64,000 nt of DNA from contig NZ_CP020469.1 of NCBI RefSeq assembly GCF_003031405.1, positions 2,046,001 through 2,110,000 on the forward strand. The letters run 5' to 3'. Shown piece by piece: positions 39,891-48,256 of the stretch (within the stretch, counting starts at the first letter, position 1; each line of letters opens with the position of its first letter). Origin of the DNA: Halomonas sp. 'Soap Lake #6'. GTDB taxonomy: Bacteria; Pseudomonadota; Gammaproteobacteria; Pseudomonadales; Halomonadaceae. The notes beneath the pieces were generated by a model. It was not told the DNA's origin. It did no database searches and was given only the letters and a program-made list of their open reading frames with translations. The translations under genes were made by a program, and so were the position numbers.

Positions 39891-41014
39891 GGCCCAACTT
39901 TCCATTTTAAGTCACGTTCTTCATCATCCATGGCATCATGTATTAGTCCATTCTTGTATTCAATAGGCGGTATATCATTACCCAGGTTTAGTGGCTGTTC
40001 GCCTATGGTTTTGTTGTAAAGCAATTTTGAGCTTTTAATTGCATCAGTTGCTTCAAGTTGCGCACTTGAATAGGCAAGTTTATATTTTTTGACCAATTGG
40101 TTCTGGTAACTAATTGTTTTATCTTTATAGAGCGCGGACTCATCGAGCTCTTCAAGCAGTGAGTTTTGTAGCTCAAGCCAGTTACCTACTGCATCAGGAA
40201 CCATTTCGTGATGCTCAATTTCAGCAATTTTTTGTACAAACGGTCTGTATTCGTGTAATTCTATCTCTGGTTCAGATGCCGCATAGCCAGAAAACACCGG
40301 AAAGGTGAACTCCTTTTTACATAGAAGCGCGGTTAACTCTTCGCACTTCGCTGCAAATTCTTGGTGTTTGATGCTCCAAGATTGCTGAGTTGCTTGTGCG
40401 TAAACAAAGCCAATAAGTCCATGAAGGTAACTTTTCAGGTTATTTTTCGGAATGCCTACTGGTTTAGAAAGTATCTGTTTTTCCAGTTCTTGCGCACTAT
40501 CTGATTGCGTAAATAACACGACCTTTCCAAGCACGCTTTTAAGCAATAACTCATCAGCTGCCATTACCGCTTTCTGTAGCTTTATTATTTGTGATGGCTT
40601 TTCGGCATTAAGTTGATCTTCGGTGCGCTCTGCAAAAATGGTCTTTATAACTTTCAAGCGTTGTTCCACCCTTTGAGTGTTCCAGTCCTTTAGGCGCGTC
40701 GTCGCTCCAAATGCTTGAGTGGTGTGGAGCACTAAAACGCCGTATTGGGTGTGGTCAAACTCTGGAGCTAGCCAGTTCTTGAGCGTTTTCCAGAGGTTTT
40801 CATGGTGGTCAGTCAGTGGTGCTGCGTAGTCTTTCACTTCAGTTTGTGTAGATGCCAAAGCATCTGACGAAATCAGGCTGACATCACCATCTTTTTCGAA
40901 CCAAACCGACTGGCCATCTTCAAGTAAAAAGCATTTATCTAGGCCAATTAGCACCTGATAATGAAAGGCTAGTGCGGTTGTTAACGCTGCATTTTCGGTT
41001 TGACTTCCGCTCAT
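39887..41014 (-). CDS. ABC-3C system effector with nuclease-like N-terminus
   Basis: A 375-residue protein and the first gene of the operon. The N-terminal ~85 residues (LAFHYQVLIGLDKCFLLE, FEKDGDVSLI, TQTEVKDYAAPLTD, LWKTLKNWL) follow the restriction-endonuclease-like pattern seen in Cap4/DUF4297-type domains: D42/D44 and the E59-V-K61 pair are candidate catalytic residues. The C-terminal part (about 200-375, YRPFVQKIAEIEHHEMVPDA onward) corresponds to the conserved ABC-3C C-terminal domain expected to contact the middle component. Nuclease activity is an inference from motif spacing; a scaffold role cannot be excluded. Confidence 0.72.
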   Translation of the reverse strand: MSGSQTENAALTTALAFHYQVLIGLDKCFLLEDGQSVWFEKDGDVSLISSDALASTQTEVKDYAAPLTDHHENLWKTLKNWLAPEFDHTQYGVLVLHTTQAFGATTRLKDWNTQRVEQRLKVIKTIFAERTEDQLNAEKPSQIIKLQKAVMAADELLLKSVLGKVVLFTQSDSAQELEKQILSKPVGIPKNNLKSYLHGLIGFVYAQATQQSWSIKHQEFAAKCEELTALLCKKEFTFPVFSGYAASEPEIELHEYRPFVQKIAEIEHHEMVPDAVGNWLELQNSLLEELDESALYKDKTISYQNQLVKKYKLAYSSAQLEATDAIKSSKLLYNKTIGEQPLNLGNDIPPIEYKNGLIHDAMDDEERDLKWKVGP

Positions 41015-41123
41015 ACCTGCCAGTTCCTTTTATGCATACCTGAAAAATTTTTGTGTAGTAGGCTAATTAACATTCGCTTTGATTCAAATAATTACAATAG
41101 GCTCTTCGTCGTATAACAGTGAT

Positions 41124-41565
41124 TAGGCTGCGCGCTCTGATATTGAATATACGCGCTGCGCTGTTCAACATTTTTATCACGCGCGCCGAAACCTTCCTAA
41201 CTATCTGATATTTAGTTAAATTAATAGTTATTTGGCTGTATATCCAAAATTCGCGTGAAAGCTATTTTTGCTAATCTAATCATACTCTATTCATAAAATT
41301 GGCTTAGGTCACGAGGCTTTGCAGAAAAATTGAGCTGGAGCAAGCTTTGGGCAGCTGGCGCTGCCTTCGCGCCGGGCCGCCGCTGCGGGTGCCTTTTAGC
41401 TCGCTCCTCGCCAAGCGTTACACCGCGCTACAATGTGCAATTTTTTGATTTTAATGGTTTTGTAGTGTGTGGTCAGCGAAGCACACCCGCAATAGGAGGC
41501 TGGATTGTTTATGCCGCTGGATCTTCGCGCGCTGAAGCGCCCTCCCACAACACCGGTTCAACACC
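41124..41565. repeat. Full copy of the ~430-bp dispersed repeat, at the accessory/core junction
   Basis: Starts GGCTGCGCGCTCTGATATTG, then CTAATCTAATCATACTC, GGCGCTGCCTTCGCGCC, GCTCGCTCCTCGCCAAGCG, the GTGTGTGGTCAGCGAAGC hairpin module and GCTGAAGCGCCCTCCCACAA. It lies between the ABC-3C operon and ytoQ, exactly where the gene content changes to the cobalamin cluster. Confidence 0.87.
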
Positions 41566-41599
41566 ACTAATGCAGTAGTTGGGTTTGTGGGAGGCGCTT
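41535..41599 (-). terminator. REP-like inverted repeat, possible terminator of the cob operon
   Basis: AAGCGCCCTCCCACAA (41535-41550) pairs with TTGTGGGAGGCGCTT (41585-41599) with one bulged C. It begins 5 bp after the ytoQ stop codon. The large loop argues for a REP-type element as much as for a classical terminator. Confidence 0.45.
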
Positions 41600-41604
41600 T
41601 GGAT

Positions 41605-42045
41605 TTATGCTTTCAGAACGTAACGCAGCGTTTCGACGACTTGGTCGGTGGTGGTGCACCAGGCCTGGGCTTGGGCATCAACTTCTTTTAGCGGATGGAT
41701 AATATCTTCGCTGTGCAGGGTGATGTAGGGTTTGGCTAGGGCGGCGCAGTAGCCTGCGTCGAAGGCGGCGTTCCACTGTTTGTATTTGTCGCCAAAGCGC
41801 ACCACTACCAGATCAGCTTGTTCGATCATGGTGCGGGTGCGGATGGCGTTGACCTTGGAGGATTGGTGGTCGCGCCAGAATTGGCTGCTCTGCTCGCCCA
41901 GGTGGTCGCCTGCGGCGTCACTGGCGTCGTGGTCGGTGACGGGGGCGGTAAAGACAATATCCAGGCCTGCTGCGTCAGCGCCGCGCTGGATTTCTTCGCG
42001 CCAGTCGGTGTGGATCTCGCCGGATAGATAGACGTAAAAGCTCAT
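41605..42045 (-). CDS. ytoQ: YtoQ-family protein
   Basis: A 146-residue soluble protein opening FYVYLSGEIHTDWREEI, with TAPVTDHDASD, ADLVVVRFGDKYKQWNAAFD and AGYCAALAKPYITLHSE, the complete YtoQ (nucleoside 2-deoxyribosyltransferase-like fold) pattern. Function is not established. It follows cobF by 71 bp on the same strand and is the last gene before the accessory region. A remnant of its last ~22 codons is found at 20953-21028. Confidence 0.9.
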   Translation of the reverse strand: MSFYVYLSGEIHTDWREEIQRGADAAGLDIVFTAPVTDHDASDAAGDHLGEQSSQFWRDHQSSKVNAIRTRTMIEQADLVVVRFGDKYKQWNAAFDAGYCAALAKPYITLHSEDIIHPLKEVDAQAQAWCTTTDQVVETLRYVLKA

Positions 42046-42116
42046 GGCTAAACCTCAAATATTAGTTTGTCAGTAGCGCCATTTTATGGAAAAAAATTCC
42101 ATATTCATACCCGGCG

Positions 42117-42878
42117 TTATTTTTCCGGCTTGGCGAGCAGATAAATATCCATAATCCAGCCGTGCTGTTCGCGCAGTTCGGCGCGGCGTTGGATGATTTC
42201 GTCGCTGACCTCATCTAGCCAGCCTTTGATCAAGCACTGCTTTTCCATACCCAGGTAGGCGCCCCACCAAATGTAGGTATCTTCAGGCGGCAGCGTGGTA
42301 AAGGCGCCGCCGCTGTCGAGCATTACCGCTACGGTAGCAGCATCGCTTGGCCAGCCGCGTTCGCGTAGGCGGCGGCCGGTGGTGATTTGAATTGGCTCGG
42401 CGAGGGCATTTAGCGGGATTTTATGTTCGGCGGTGAGTACCTGCAGGCTGGTGATGCCTGGCACGACGTCTACCTCAACCGCCCTGCCCGCAGCGCTTAG
42501 CCGCTGGGAGATACGCAGGCTGCTATCAAAAAGCGAGGGGTCGCCCCACACCAGCATGCCGACCCGCCCGCCGTTGGGGAGGTGTTGATTAATTAGCTGC
42601 GCCCATACGCTGGCAATGGCCGCGTGCCAGTCGTTTACTGCCCCCAAGTAGTCATCCCGGCCATCCCGGCTGGGTAGATCGAACTCGACGATATTGGTGG
42701 TCACCGGCGCTTCTAGCAGCCGTTCGCATAGCAGGCGGCGCAGGTCGAGGAGGTCTGATTTGGCGGCGCCTTTGCGGGGTAGCAGGATTAGGTCGGCGCT
42801 ATTCAGGGCACGCACCGCTGCCAGGGTCACGTGGTCAAGGTTGCCGGTACCGATACCAATTAGCGACAGCGTAATCAT
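42117..42878 (-). CDS. cobF: Precorrin-6A synthase (deacetylating) CobF
   Basis: A 253-residue SAM-dependent tetrapyrrole methyltransferase that methylates C1 of precorrin-5 and releases acetate in the aerobic B12 pathway. Seen: [20 protein letters not shown] at the start, [18 protein letters not shown] (the GDP loop binding SAM), [11 protein letters not shown], and a [13 protein letters not shown] segment. Length equals known CobF. Its start overlaps the cobM stop by 4 nt. Confidence 0.93.
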   Translation of the reverse strand: MITLSLIGIGTGNLDHVTLAAVRALNSADLILLPRKGAAKSDLLDLRRLLCERLLEAPVTTNIVEFDLPSRDGRDDYLGAVNDWHAAIASVWAQLINQHLPNGGRVGMLVWGDPSLFDSSLRISQRLSAAGRAVEVDVVPGITSLQVLTAEHKIPLNALAEPIQITTGRRLRERGWPSDAATVAVMLDSGGAFTTLPPEDTYIWWGAYLGMEKQCLIKGWLDEVSDEIIQRRAELREQHGWIMDIYLLAKPEK

Positions 42879-43672
42879 GGTTCGCTCTTATAAGTGGGTT
42901 TGGCAAAGGGCGAATCCGCCGACTGGGGGCGAAAGCGACGGTCGTAGCCTACTGCGTAGAGGCTGCTCTCCTGGAAGTCTTCGCTCTCCAGCACTGGCCC
43001 CACCAGGATTAGCGCGGTGCGCTGCATGGTGTTATCGATCAGCCCTTCTATGCTGGCGAGCCGCCCACGTACTACCCGCTCATCGGGCCAGCTTGCCCGC
43101 CATACAATCGCCACTGGGCACTGCTCGCCGTAGTAAGGCGTCAGGCTTTCCACTACCTGGGCGAGATTGTGGATCGAGAGATGAATCGCCAGCGTTGCTC
43201 CGGTGCGGGCAAAGTTAGCCAGGGTCTCGTCGCTGGGCATGGCGCTGGCCCGCCCCGGCGTGCGGGTAAGCACCACAGACTGGGCCACGCCGGGTAGCGT
43301 TAGCTCCTGGCCTAGCGTTGCTGTCGCTGCGGCAAAGGATGGCACGCCGGGGGTGATGCTATAGGGGATATCCAATTCGCGCAGGCGGCGCAGCTGCTCG
43401 CCCATGGCTGACCACACCGAGAGATCCCCCGAGTGCAGTCTGGCGACGTCCAAGCCTTCCGCGTGGGCGGTTTGAATTTCGTGAAGTATCTCGTCTAGCG
43501 AGAGCGGCGCGGTGTTGATCACCTTGGCCCCTGGCGGGCAGTGTTGCAGAATCTGCTCCGGCACTAACGAGCCTGCATAAAGGCATACCGGGCAGGCGGC
43601 GATTAAGTCGCGCCCGCGCAGGGTAAGTAGATCCGGCGCGCCGGGGCCTGCGCCAATAAAGTGTACTGTCAT
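42875..43672 (-). CDS. cobM: Precorrin-4 C11-methyltransferase CobM
   Basis: A 265-residue tetrapyrrole methyltransferase forming precorrin-5. Motifs: [38 protein letters not shown] (SAM loop), [13 protein letters not shown] and [12 protein letters not shown], the last diagnostic for CobM/CbiF. Part of an unbroken chain of 4-nt overlaps (cobE-cobM-cobF). Confidence 0.94.
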   Translation of the reverse strand: MTVHFIGAGPGAPDLLTLRGRDLIAACPVCLYAGSLVPEQILQHCPPGAKVINTAPLSLDEILHEIQTAHAEGLDVARLHSGDLSVWSAMGEQLRRLRELDIPYSITPGVPSFAAATATLGQELTLPGVAQSVVLTRTPGRASAMPSDETLANFARTGATLAIHLSIHNLAQVVESLTPYYGEQCPVAIVWRASWPDERVVRGRLASIEGLIDNTMQRTALILVGPVLESEDFQESSLYAVGYDRRFRPQSADSPFAKPTYKSEP

Positions 43673-44085
43673 TCCGTCATTCCTCTAGGGCCTTCTGCCA
43701 CCGCAATAGTCGCCTGCCGATCCGCTGATATTAGCCGTGGGCCTAGCAGCGTTGCCCCTGGCCCTGCCGCCAGTAGCGCCACGGCTTCGGCGACACTGCC
43801 CGTACCACGGGCTTGCATACTGCGAGCCGAGTGGGTGAGCGTTGGCGCTGAAGAGAGTTCGGCGTCCGCAACGGCGATAACCTCAAGGCTGCGCAGTTGG
43901 CCCAGCTGTTGAACCAGCGGCAGCATGGAGTGGGCCGCAGCCAGCCGATGGATGGCGCCATACAGCTCGATCAGTTGATCCAGCGCTTGGGCAAGAGATG
44001 CCAGCGGCGTTTCACTACGAAAGCCAAATCCCGCTACTTTTAGCTTCTGCCCCTTCATCGCGCTGTCATTGTAAACATCGTTCAT
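43669..44085 (-). CDS. cobE: CobE/CbiG C-terminal-type cobalamin protein
   Basis: A 138-residue protein starting [19 protein letters not shown]; the region [19 protein letters not shown] and [17 protein letters not shown] plus a [21 protein letters not shown] segment match CobE, the C-terminal domain homologue of CbiG. CobE is needed in the aerobic pathway but its exact step is unsettled. The start at 44085 is preferred: it overlaps the cobL stop (ATGA) like its neighbours. Confidence 0.85.
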   Translation of the reverse strand: MNDVYNDSAMKGQKLKVAGFGFRSETPLASLAQALDQLIELYGAIHRLAAAHSMLPLVQQLGQLRSLEVIAVADAELSSAPTLTHSARSMQARGTGSVAEAVALLAAGPGATLLGPRLISADRQATIAVAEGPRGMTE

Positions 44086-45317
44086 CGAACGGCCCGCCAC
44101 TGCACAATCGGGTAGCTAGCCTTCCAGCCCCGGCGGGTGCCGATGGGGGCGGCGCAGGCAAGCTCGAGGCGCAGCAATTCGCCGCCATTTTGTTGATGCC
44201 AGTGAGCCAGCAGCGCTTCGGATTCCAGGGTGACCGCATTGGCGACGATGCGCACGCCTTTGGGTAGGCGCTGCCATAAGGCATCTAACAGCGCTTGAGA
44301 TAACCCGCCGCCGATAAATACCGCATCCGGCAGCGGTGCCTCGTTGAGTATTTCAACCGCGCTGCCCTCTTTTACCTCCAGCCAGTCAACGCCCAGGTTG
44401 GCTGCGTTAGCTCGCGCCCTGGCTGCCCGTTCGGGGTGGCGCTCAAAGCCGATGGCCTGATTATCCGTATGAGCGAGCAGCCACTCAATGGCGATGGAGC
44501 CAGAGCCGGTGCCGATATCCCATAGCCGCTCGCCGGGCATGGGAGCTAACGCGGATAGAGTGATTGCACGAACGGCCTGTTTAGTGATTTGGCCATCGTG
44601 GTCAAAAAAGTGATCCGGCAGGCCGGGGGTAAGCGGCAAGGCGGGGCCGGGGCCTGCAACGTCCAGCGCTACCGCGACCGGGTGGGCGATATCGCCGGGC
44701 AAGGCGGTATCTATGCGTAGAGTGCGAATACGCTCGTTGGCACCGCCCAGGGATTCCAGCAGCGTTAGCTGGGAGTCGCCAAAGCCGAAGCTGTTCACCA
44801 GCGCCGCTAACTCGGCCACCGCCTTGCCGTCTCTCACCAGCACTAATAAACGCCTGCCCGCATGCAGATAGGGGCGAATGCGCGTTAGCGGCTTGGCGTG
44901 CAGGCCCAAGCAGGTGCAGCGCTCCAGCGGCCAGCCCAAGCGGGAGGCTGCCAGGCTAAAGGCGGAGGGTGATGTCAGTGCCTGCCACTCGTCAGCCGCC
45001 AGGTGTCGGGACAAGGAAGTGCCCGCTCCAAACCAGAAGGGGTCGCCGGAGACCAGCATAACGACTCGGCGGCCGCGCTGCTCTAACAGCATGGGAATAC
45101 CGTCGGCAAAGGGCACCGGCCATTCATGCATCTCAGTGTTCTGGTCAGCGTTCAGGGGTGGCAGCAGGCGCAAGTGGCGGCGTGCACCGAAGACCACCTG
45201 GGCATTTTCCAGCGCTTCACGGCTTGCCGGGCTTAGCCCCGCTATGCCACTCTCCCCCCAGCCTAATAGCGTCAGCCAGGGAGCCTGACCCACTGGAGCG
45301 TGAGAAATTTCAGCCAT
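44082..45317 (-). CDS. cobL: Precorrin-6Y C5,15-methyltransferase (decarboxylating) CobL
   Basis: A 411-residue two-domain enzyme. The N-terminal half is a CbiE-type methyltransferase (WLTLLGWGESGIAGL, RVVMLVSGDPFWFGAG, TSPSAFSLAASRLGWPL) acting on C5; the C-terminal half is a CbiT-type Rossmann methyltransferase (LWDIGTGSGSIAIEWLL) that methylates C15 and decarboxylates the acetate side chain. The start at 45317 (MAEISHAPVG) is chosen because AGGA is 8 nt upstream and the longer frame is antisense cobK. Its start codon shares the tetranucleotide CATG with divergent cobK. Confidence 0.93.
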   Translation of the reverse strand: MAEISHAPVGQAPWLTLLGWGESGIAGLSPASREALENAQVVFGARRHLRLLPPLNADQNTEMHEWPVPFADGIPMLLEQRGRRVVMLVSGDPFWFGAGTSLSRHLAADEWQALTSPSAFSLAASRLGWPLERCTCLGLHAKPLTRIRPYLHAGRRLLVLVRDGKAVAELAALVNSFGFGDSQLTLLESLGGANERIRTLRIDTALPGDIAHPVAVALDVAGPGPALPLTPGLPDHFFDHDGQITKQAVRAITLSALAPMPGERLWDIGTGSGSIAIEWLLAHTDNQAIGFERHPERAARARANAANLGVDWLEVKEGSAVEILNEAPLPDAVFIGGGLSQALLDALWQRLPKGVRIVANAVTLESEALLAHWHQQNGGELLRLELACAAPIGTRRGWKASYPIVQWRAVR

Positions 45318-46053
45318 GATCAAAATCCTAATTCTTGGGGGAACCTCTGAAGCCAGCGCCCTGGCCAGCGCTGTCGCAAAGCACGACCTTCCCGCCATCT
45401 TTAGCTACGCCGGGCGGGTAAACTCGCCAAAACCTCAGCCGCTGCCTACCCGCATTGGCGGTTTTGGCGGCGTAAGTGGACTTATTGCTTTTTTAGCCCA
45501 GCAGCGCATTACCCATATTATTGATGCCACCCACCCCTTTGCCGCGCAGATGAGCACTAACGTTGTCGCCGCTGCGGCCCAGTGCGGCGTTAAGGCCATT
45601 GCCCTTACCCGGCCTGCCTGGCGACCTGTTGACGGCGACCAGTGGCAGAGCGTGGCAACGGTCGACGAGGCGGTTAGCGCTCTGGCTGGCCCACCCCAGC
45701 GTGTACTGCTCGCCATTGGCCGCATGCACCTGGCGGCCTTTGCCGCCCAGCCCCAGCACCATTACCTTCTTCGCCTAGTTGACCCGCCTACCAGCCCACC
45801 GCCGCTGGTGGATTATACCGCCGTGATCGATAGAGGCCCCTTTACCCTGGAGGGCGATTTAGCCCTGCTGGAGTCCCAGCGTATTGAGCGTATCGTGTGT
45901 AAAAACTCAGGCGGCGAAGGCGCGGCTTCCAAACTCACCGCTGCCCGTAGGCTCGGCCTACCCGTGGTGATGATCGAGCGGCCTCAGCTGCCATCTCGCC
46001 TTGAAGCTCATACTGTTGATGAGATGATGAGCTGGCTCGACGATAACTCTTAA
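45316..46053 (+). CDS. cobK: Precorrin-6A reductase CobK, inverted within the operon
   Basis: A 245-residue NADPH-dependent reductase converting precorrin-6A to 6B. Motifs: IKILILGGTSEASALAS at the N-terminus, RIGGFGGVSGL, HIIDATHPFAAQMS and ERIVCKNSGGEGAASKL. It is the only plus-strand gene inside the cob operon: its ATG overlaps the cobL ATG at CATG (45315-45318) and its TAA overlaps the cobJ TAA at TTAA (46050-46053). It must have its own promoter, presumably inside the cobL 5' coding region, and its mRNA is antisense to the main transcript. Confidence 0.94.
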   Translation: MIKILILGGTSEASALASAVAKHDLPAIFSYAGRVNSPKPQPLPTRIGGFGGVSGLIAFLAQQRITHIIDATHPFAAQMSTNVVAAAAQCGVKAIALTRPAWRPVDGDQWQSVATVDEAVSALAGPPQRVLLAIGRMHLAAFAAQPQHHYLLRLVDPPTSPPPLVDYTAVIDRGPFTLEGDLALLESQRIERIVCKNSGGEGAASKLTAARRLGLPVVMIERPQLPSRLEAHTVDEMMSWLDDNS

Positions 46054-46802
46054 TCTGCAGAGCGCGGCGTATACACCAGCGGTGCCCCTACTTCCCTTTC
46101 TATTAAGCGCGTCTGCTGAGAACCCACTATCACCAGCGTGCGCATATCGGCCATTTCCGGCGTCGCCTCGCCTAAGGTGGTAACACGAATCAACTCTTCG
46201 GGGGTGGAAACCGCGCGGGCGAAGATGATCAATCGATCCGGGCCGCAGGCTTCCCGCAGTACCTCCAAGGTGCGCGCAAAGCCTTCTGGCCGCGCCTTGG
46301 AGCGGGGGTTGTAAAACGCCATGGCGAAGTCGGCCTCGGCGGCCAGGCGCAGGCGTTTTTCAATCAGCGCCCAAGGCTTGAGATTGTCGGATAGATTGAT
46401 GCAGCAGAAGTCGTGGCCTAGCGGTGCACCGACGCTTGCGCTGGCGGCCAGCATGGCGGAGATACCCGGCAGTACCTGGATATCCAGGCTGCGCCACTGG
46501 GCATCACCGGCTTCCAAGGCCTCAAACACCGCCGCCGCCATGGCAAAGACGCCGGGGTCGCCGGAGGAGACCACCACTACCCGGTGGCCCTCAAGCGCCA
46601 GCTGTAGCGCGTGCTCTGCCCGGCGAATCTCTTCGCGGTTATCCGATCCGTGACGAATTAACCCAGCTCTAGGCGCGACCCGATTGACGTAGGGCACGTA
46701 GCCCACCACATCGGTGGCCTCCCGCAGTGCGGCCGTTACCTCGGGGGTAATCATCGCTTCTGACCCCGGCCCCAGGCCGACGATTTTTAGCCAGCCGCTC
46801 AT
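46050..46802 (-). CDS. cobJ: Precorrin-3B C17-methyltransferase CobJ
   Basis: A 250-residue enzyme performing C17 methylation with ring contraction. Seen: LKIVGLGPGSEAMITPEVTA, DVVGYVPYVNR, VVVVSSGDPGVFAMAAAVFE, VLPGISAMLAASASVGAPLG followed by HDFCCINLSD (the CobJ-specific HDF motif) and FAMAFYNPRSKARP. Its start overlaps the cobI stop by 4 nt. Confidence 0.95.
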   Translation of the reverse strand: MSGWLKIVGLGPGSEAMITPEVTAALREATDVVGYVPYVNRVAPRAGLIRHGSDNREEIRRAEHALQLALEGHRVVVVSSGDPGVFAMAAAVFEALEAGDAQWRSLDIQVLPGISAMLAASASVGAPLGHDFCCINLSDNLKPWALIEKRLRLAAEADFAMAFYNPRSKARPEGFARTLEVLREACGPDRLIIFARAVSTPEELIRVTTLGEATPEMADMRTLVIVGSQQTRLIEREVGAPLVYTPRSAD

Positions 46803-47524
46803 GGGCGCCGCCCGTTGCCGTGAATCAGCACAATCGAGAAGTACGGCACGCTCTCACCCACTTCTCTCAAGGGCAGAACTCGCTGTTGGGTCATGGCGGC
46901 GTACTCGATTAGCCAGGCTTGCTCTTCACGGCCTGCCTGCACCAGCGCCCGACGCAGTTTGGCCAGGTTGCGGCCAATCTTCATTACCACCAGCGCGTCG
47001 GTTTGGGCGATGCGCTCAGCCAATGCCTCTTCCGGTAGCGTGGCCATCAGCACGGTCATGATGTCATCGCCCCAGGTAATCGGCTGGCCAGTGGCCGTCC
47101 AGGCCGCCGACATACCAGTAATCCCCGGCACCACCGAGACCGGCACACGGTTCAGTAGCCGCGTGTAGAGGTGCATAAAGGAGCCGTAGAAAAACGGGTC
47201 GCCTTCGCATAGCACCACCACATCGCAACCGGCCTCGGCCATCTCGATCAGTTGGGCCACGCTGCGCTCATAGAAGGCTGACAGCAGCTCATTGTAGCGG
47301 GGGTCGTCGAAGGGGATTTCCGTGGTGACCGGGTACTCCATGGGCAGCTCGGTTGCATCTGGTGCAATCAAGCCCTCCACGATGGTGCGGGCATGGCCGC
47401 AGCGCCCCTTCTTGCGAAAATAGGCCACGTGACTGGCGCCACGAATCAAGCGGTCGGCGCGCACGCTCATTAAGTCCTGGCTGCCTGGCCCTAAGCCAAC
47501 CCCCACTATCGTCCCTTGGGTCAT
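46799..47524 (-). CDS. cobI: Precorrin-2 C20-methyltransferase CobI
   Basis: A 241-residue methyltransferase catalysing the first dedicated step to precorrin-3A. Motifs: TIVGVGLGPGSQDLMSVRAD, CDVVVLCEGDPFFYGSFMHL, VVPGITGMSAAWTATGQPIT and ALVVMKIGRNLAKLR, all typical. Overlaps cobH by 4 nt. Confidence 0.95.
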   Translation of the reverse strand: MTQGTIVGVGLGPGSQDLMSVRADRLIRGASHVAYFRKKGRCGHARTIVEGLIAPDATELPMEYPVTTEIPFDDPRYNELLSAFYERSVAQLIEMAEAGCDVVVLCEGDPFFYGSFMHLYTRLLNRVPVSVVPGITGMSAAWTATGQPITWGDDIMTVLMATLPEEALAERIAQTDALVVMKIGRNLAKLRRALVQAGREEQAWLIEYAAMTQQRVLPLREVGESVPYFSIVLIHGNGRRP

Positions 47525-48150
47525 TCGATACGATCCGCCATGGCATTAATAGCTGCTACCGTTACCGCGCTGCCACCCAGACGGCCGCGCACGATGCAGC
47601 TGGGGAGTTCAGTCGTCGCAAACAGCGCTTCCTTGGATTCTGCTGCGCCCACAAAGCCTACCGGGCAGCCGATAATCGCTGCGGGGCGCGGGCAGCCTGG
47701 GTCTTCGAGCATATTGAGCAGGTGAAACAGCGCGGTGGGCGCATTGCCAATCGCTACCACGGCGCCTTCAAGATGGGGGCGCCACAGTTCCAGCGCCGCC
47801 GCTGAGCGGGTATTGGCCATCTCCTGGGCGAGCGTGGGGGTGCGCTCATCGTTTAAGGTGCAGATGACTTGGTTATCTGCGGGCAGCCGCTTGCGGGTGA
47901 TGCCTTCGGAGACCATCCGCGCATCGCATAGAATCGGTGCGCCCTGCTCCAAAGCGACGCGGGCTTTATTGACCACGTCGTTTTGAAAGTGAATATGCGC
48001 GGCCAGCTCCACCAGCCCGGCGGCGTGAATCATGCGTACCGCTACCGTCTCTTCCTCCGCTGAAAAACGGGCAAGATCCGCCTCGCTGCGGATAATGGCA
48101 AACGACTGCCGGTAAATCGCCGGGCCGTGTGTTTCATACTTATAGGGCAC
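47521..48150 (-). CDS. cobH: Precorrin-8X methylmutase CobH
   Basis: A 209-residue enzyme moving the C11 methyl group to C12, giving hydrogenobyrinic acid. Conserved blocks: ESFAIIRSEAD-like start (YRQSFAIIRSEADLARF), AVRMIHAAGLVELAAHIHFQ with the catalytic His, GAPILCDARMVSEGITR, VAIGNAPTALFHLL and GCPVGFVGAAESKEAL. Starts a tight block cobH-cobI-cobJ. A 106-bp gap separates it from cobG upstream. Confidence 0.95.
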   Translation of the reverse strand: MPYKYETHGPAIYRQSFAIIRSEADLARFSAEEETVAVRMIHAAGLVELAAHIHFQNDVVNKARVALEQGAPILCDARMVSEGITRKRLPADNQVICTLNDERTPTLAQEMANTRSAAALELWRPHLEGAVVAIGNAPTALFHLLNMLEDPGCPRPAAIIGCPVGFVGAAESKEALFATTELPSCIVRGRLGGSAVTVAAINAMADRIE

Positions 48151-48256
48151 CCAAACTCTCCAAATAAACTAATTCGCAGTTGGCAGTCCGCAAGGCAACC
48201 GTGCCCTGACACTCAGCTACCGAGTATATAAGCCGCTATTATTAACTTCGATCAAC

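Noticed and set aside
1..41000. Integron integrase gene (intI)
   Set aside because: No tyrosine-recombinase motifs were seen in any frame, so a complete integron is not claimed.
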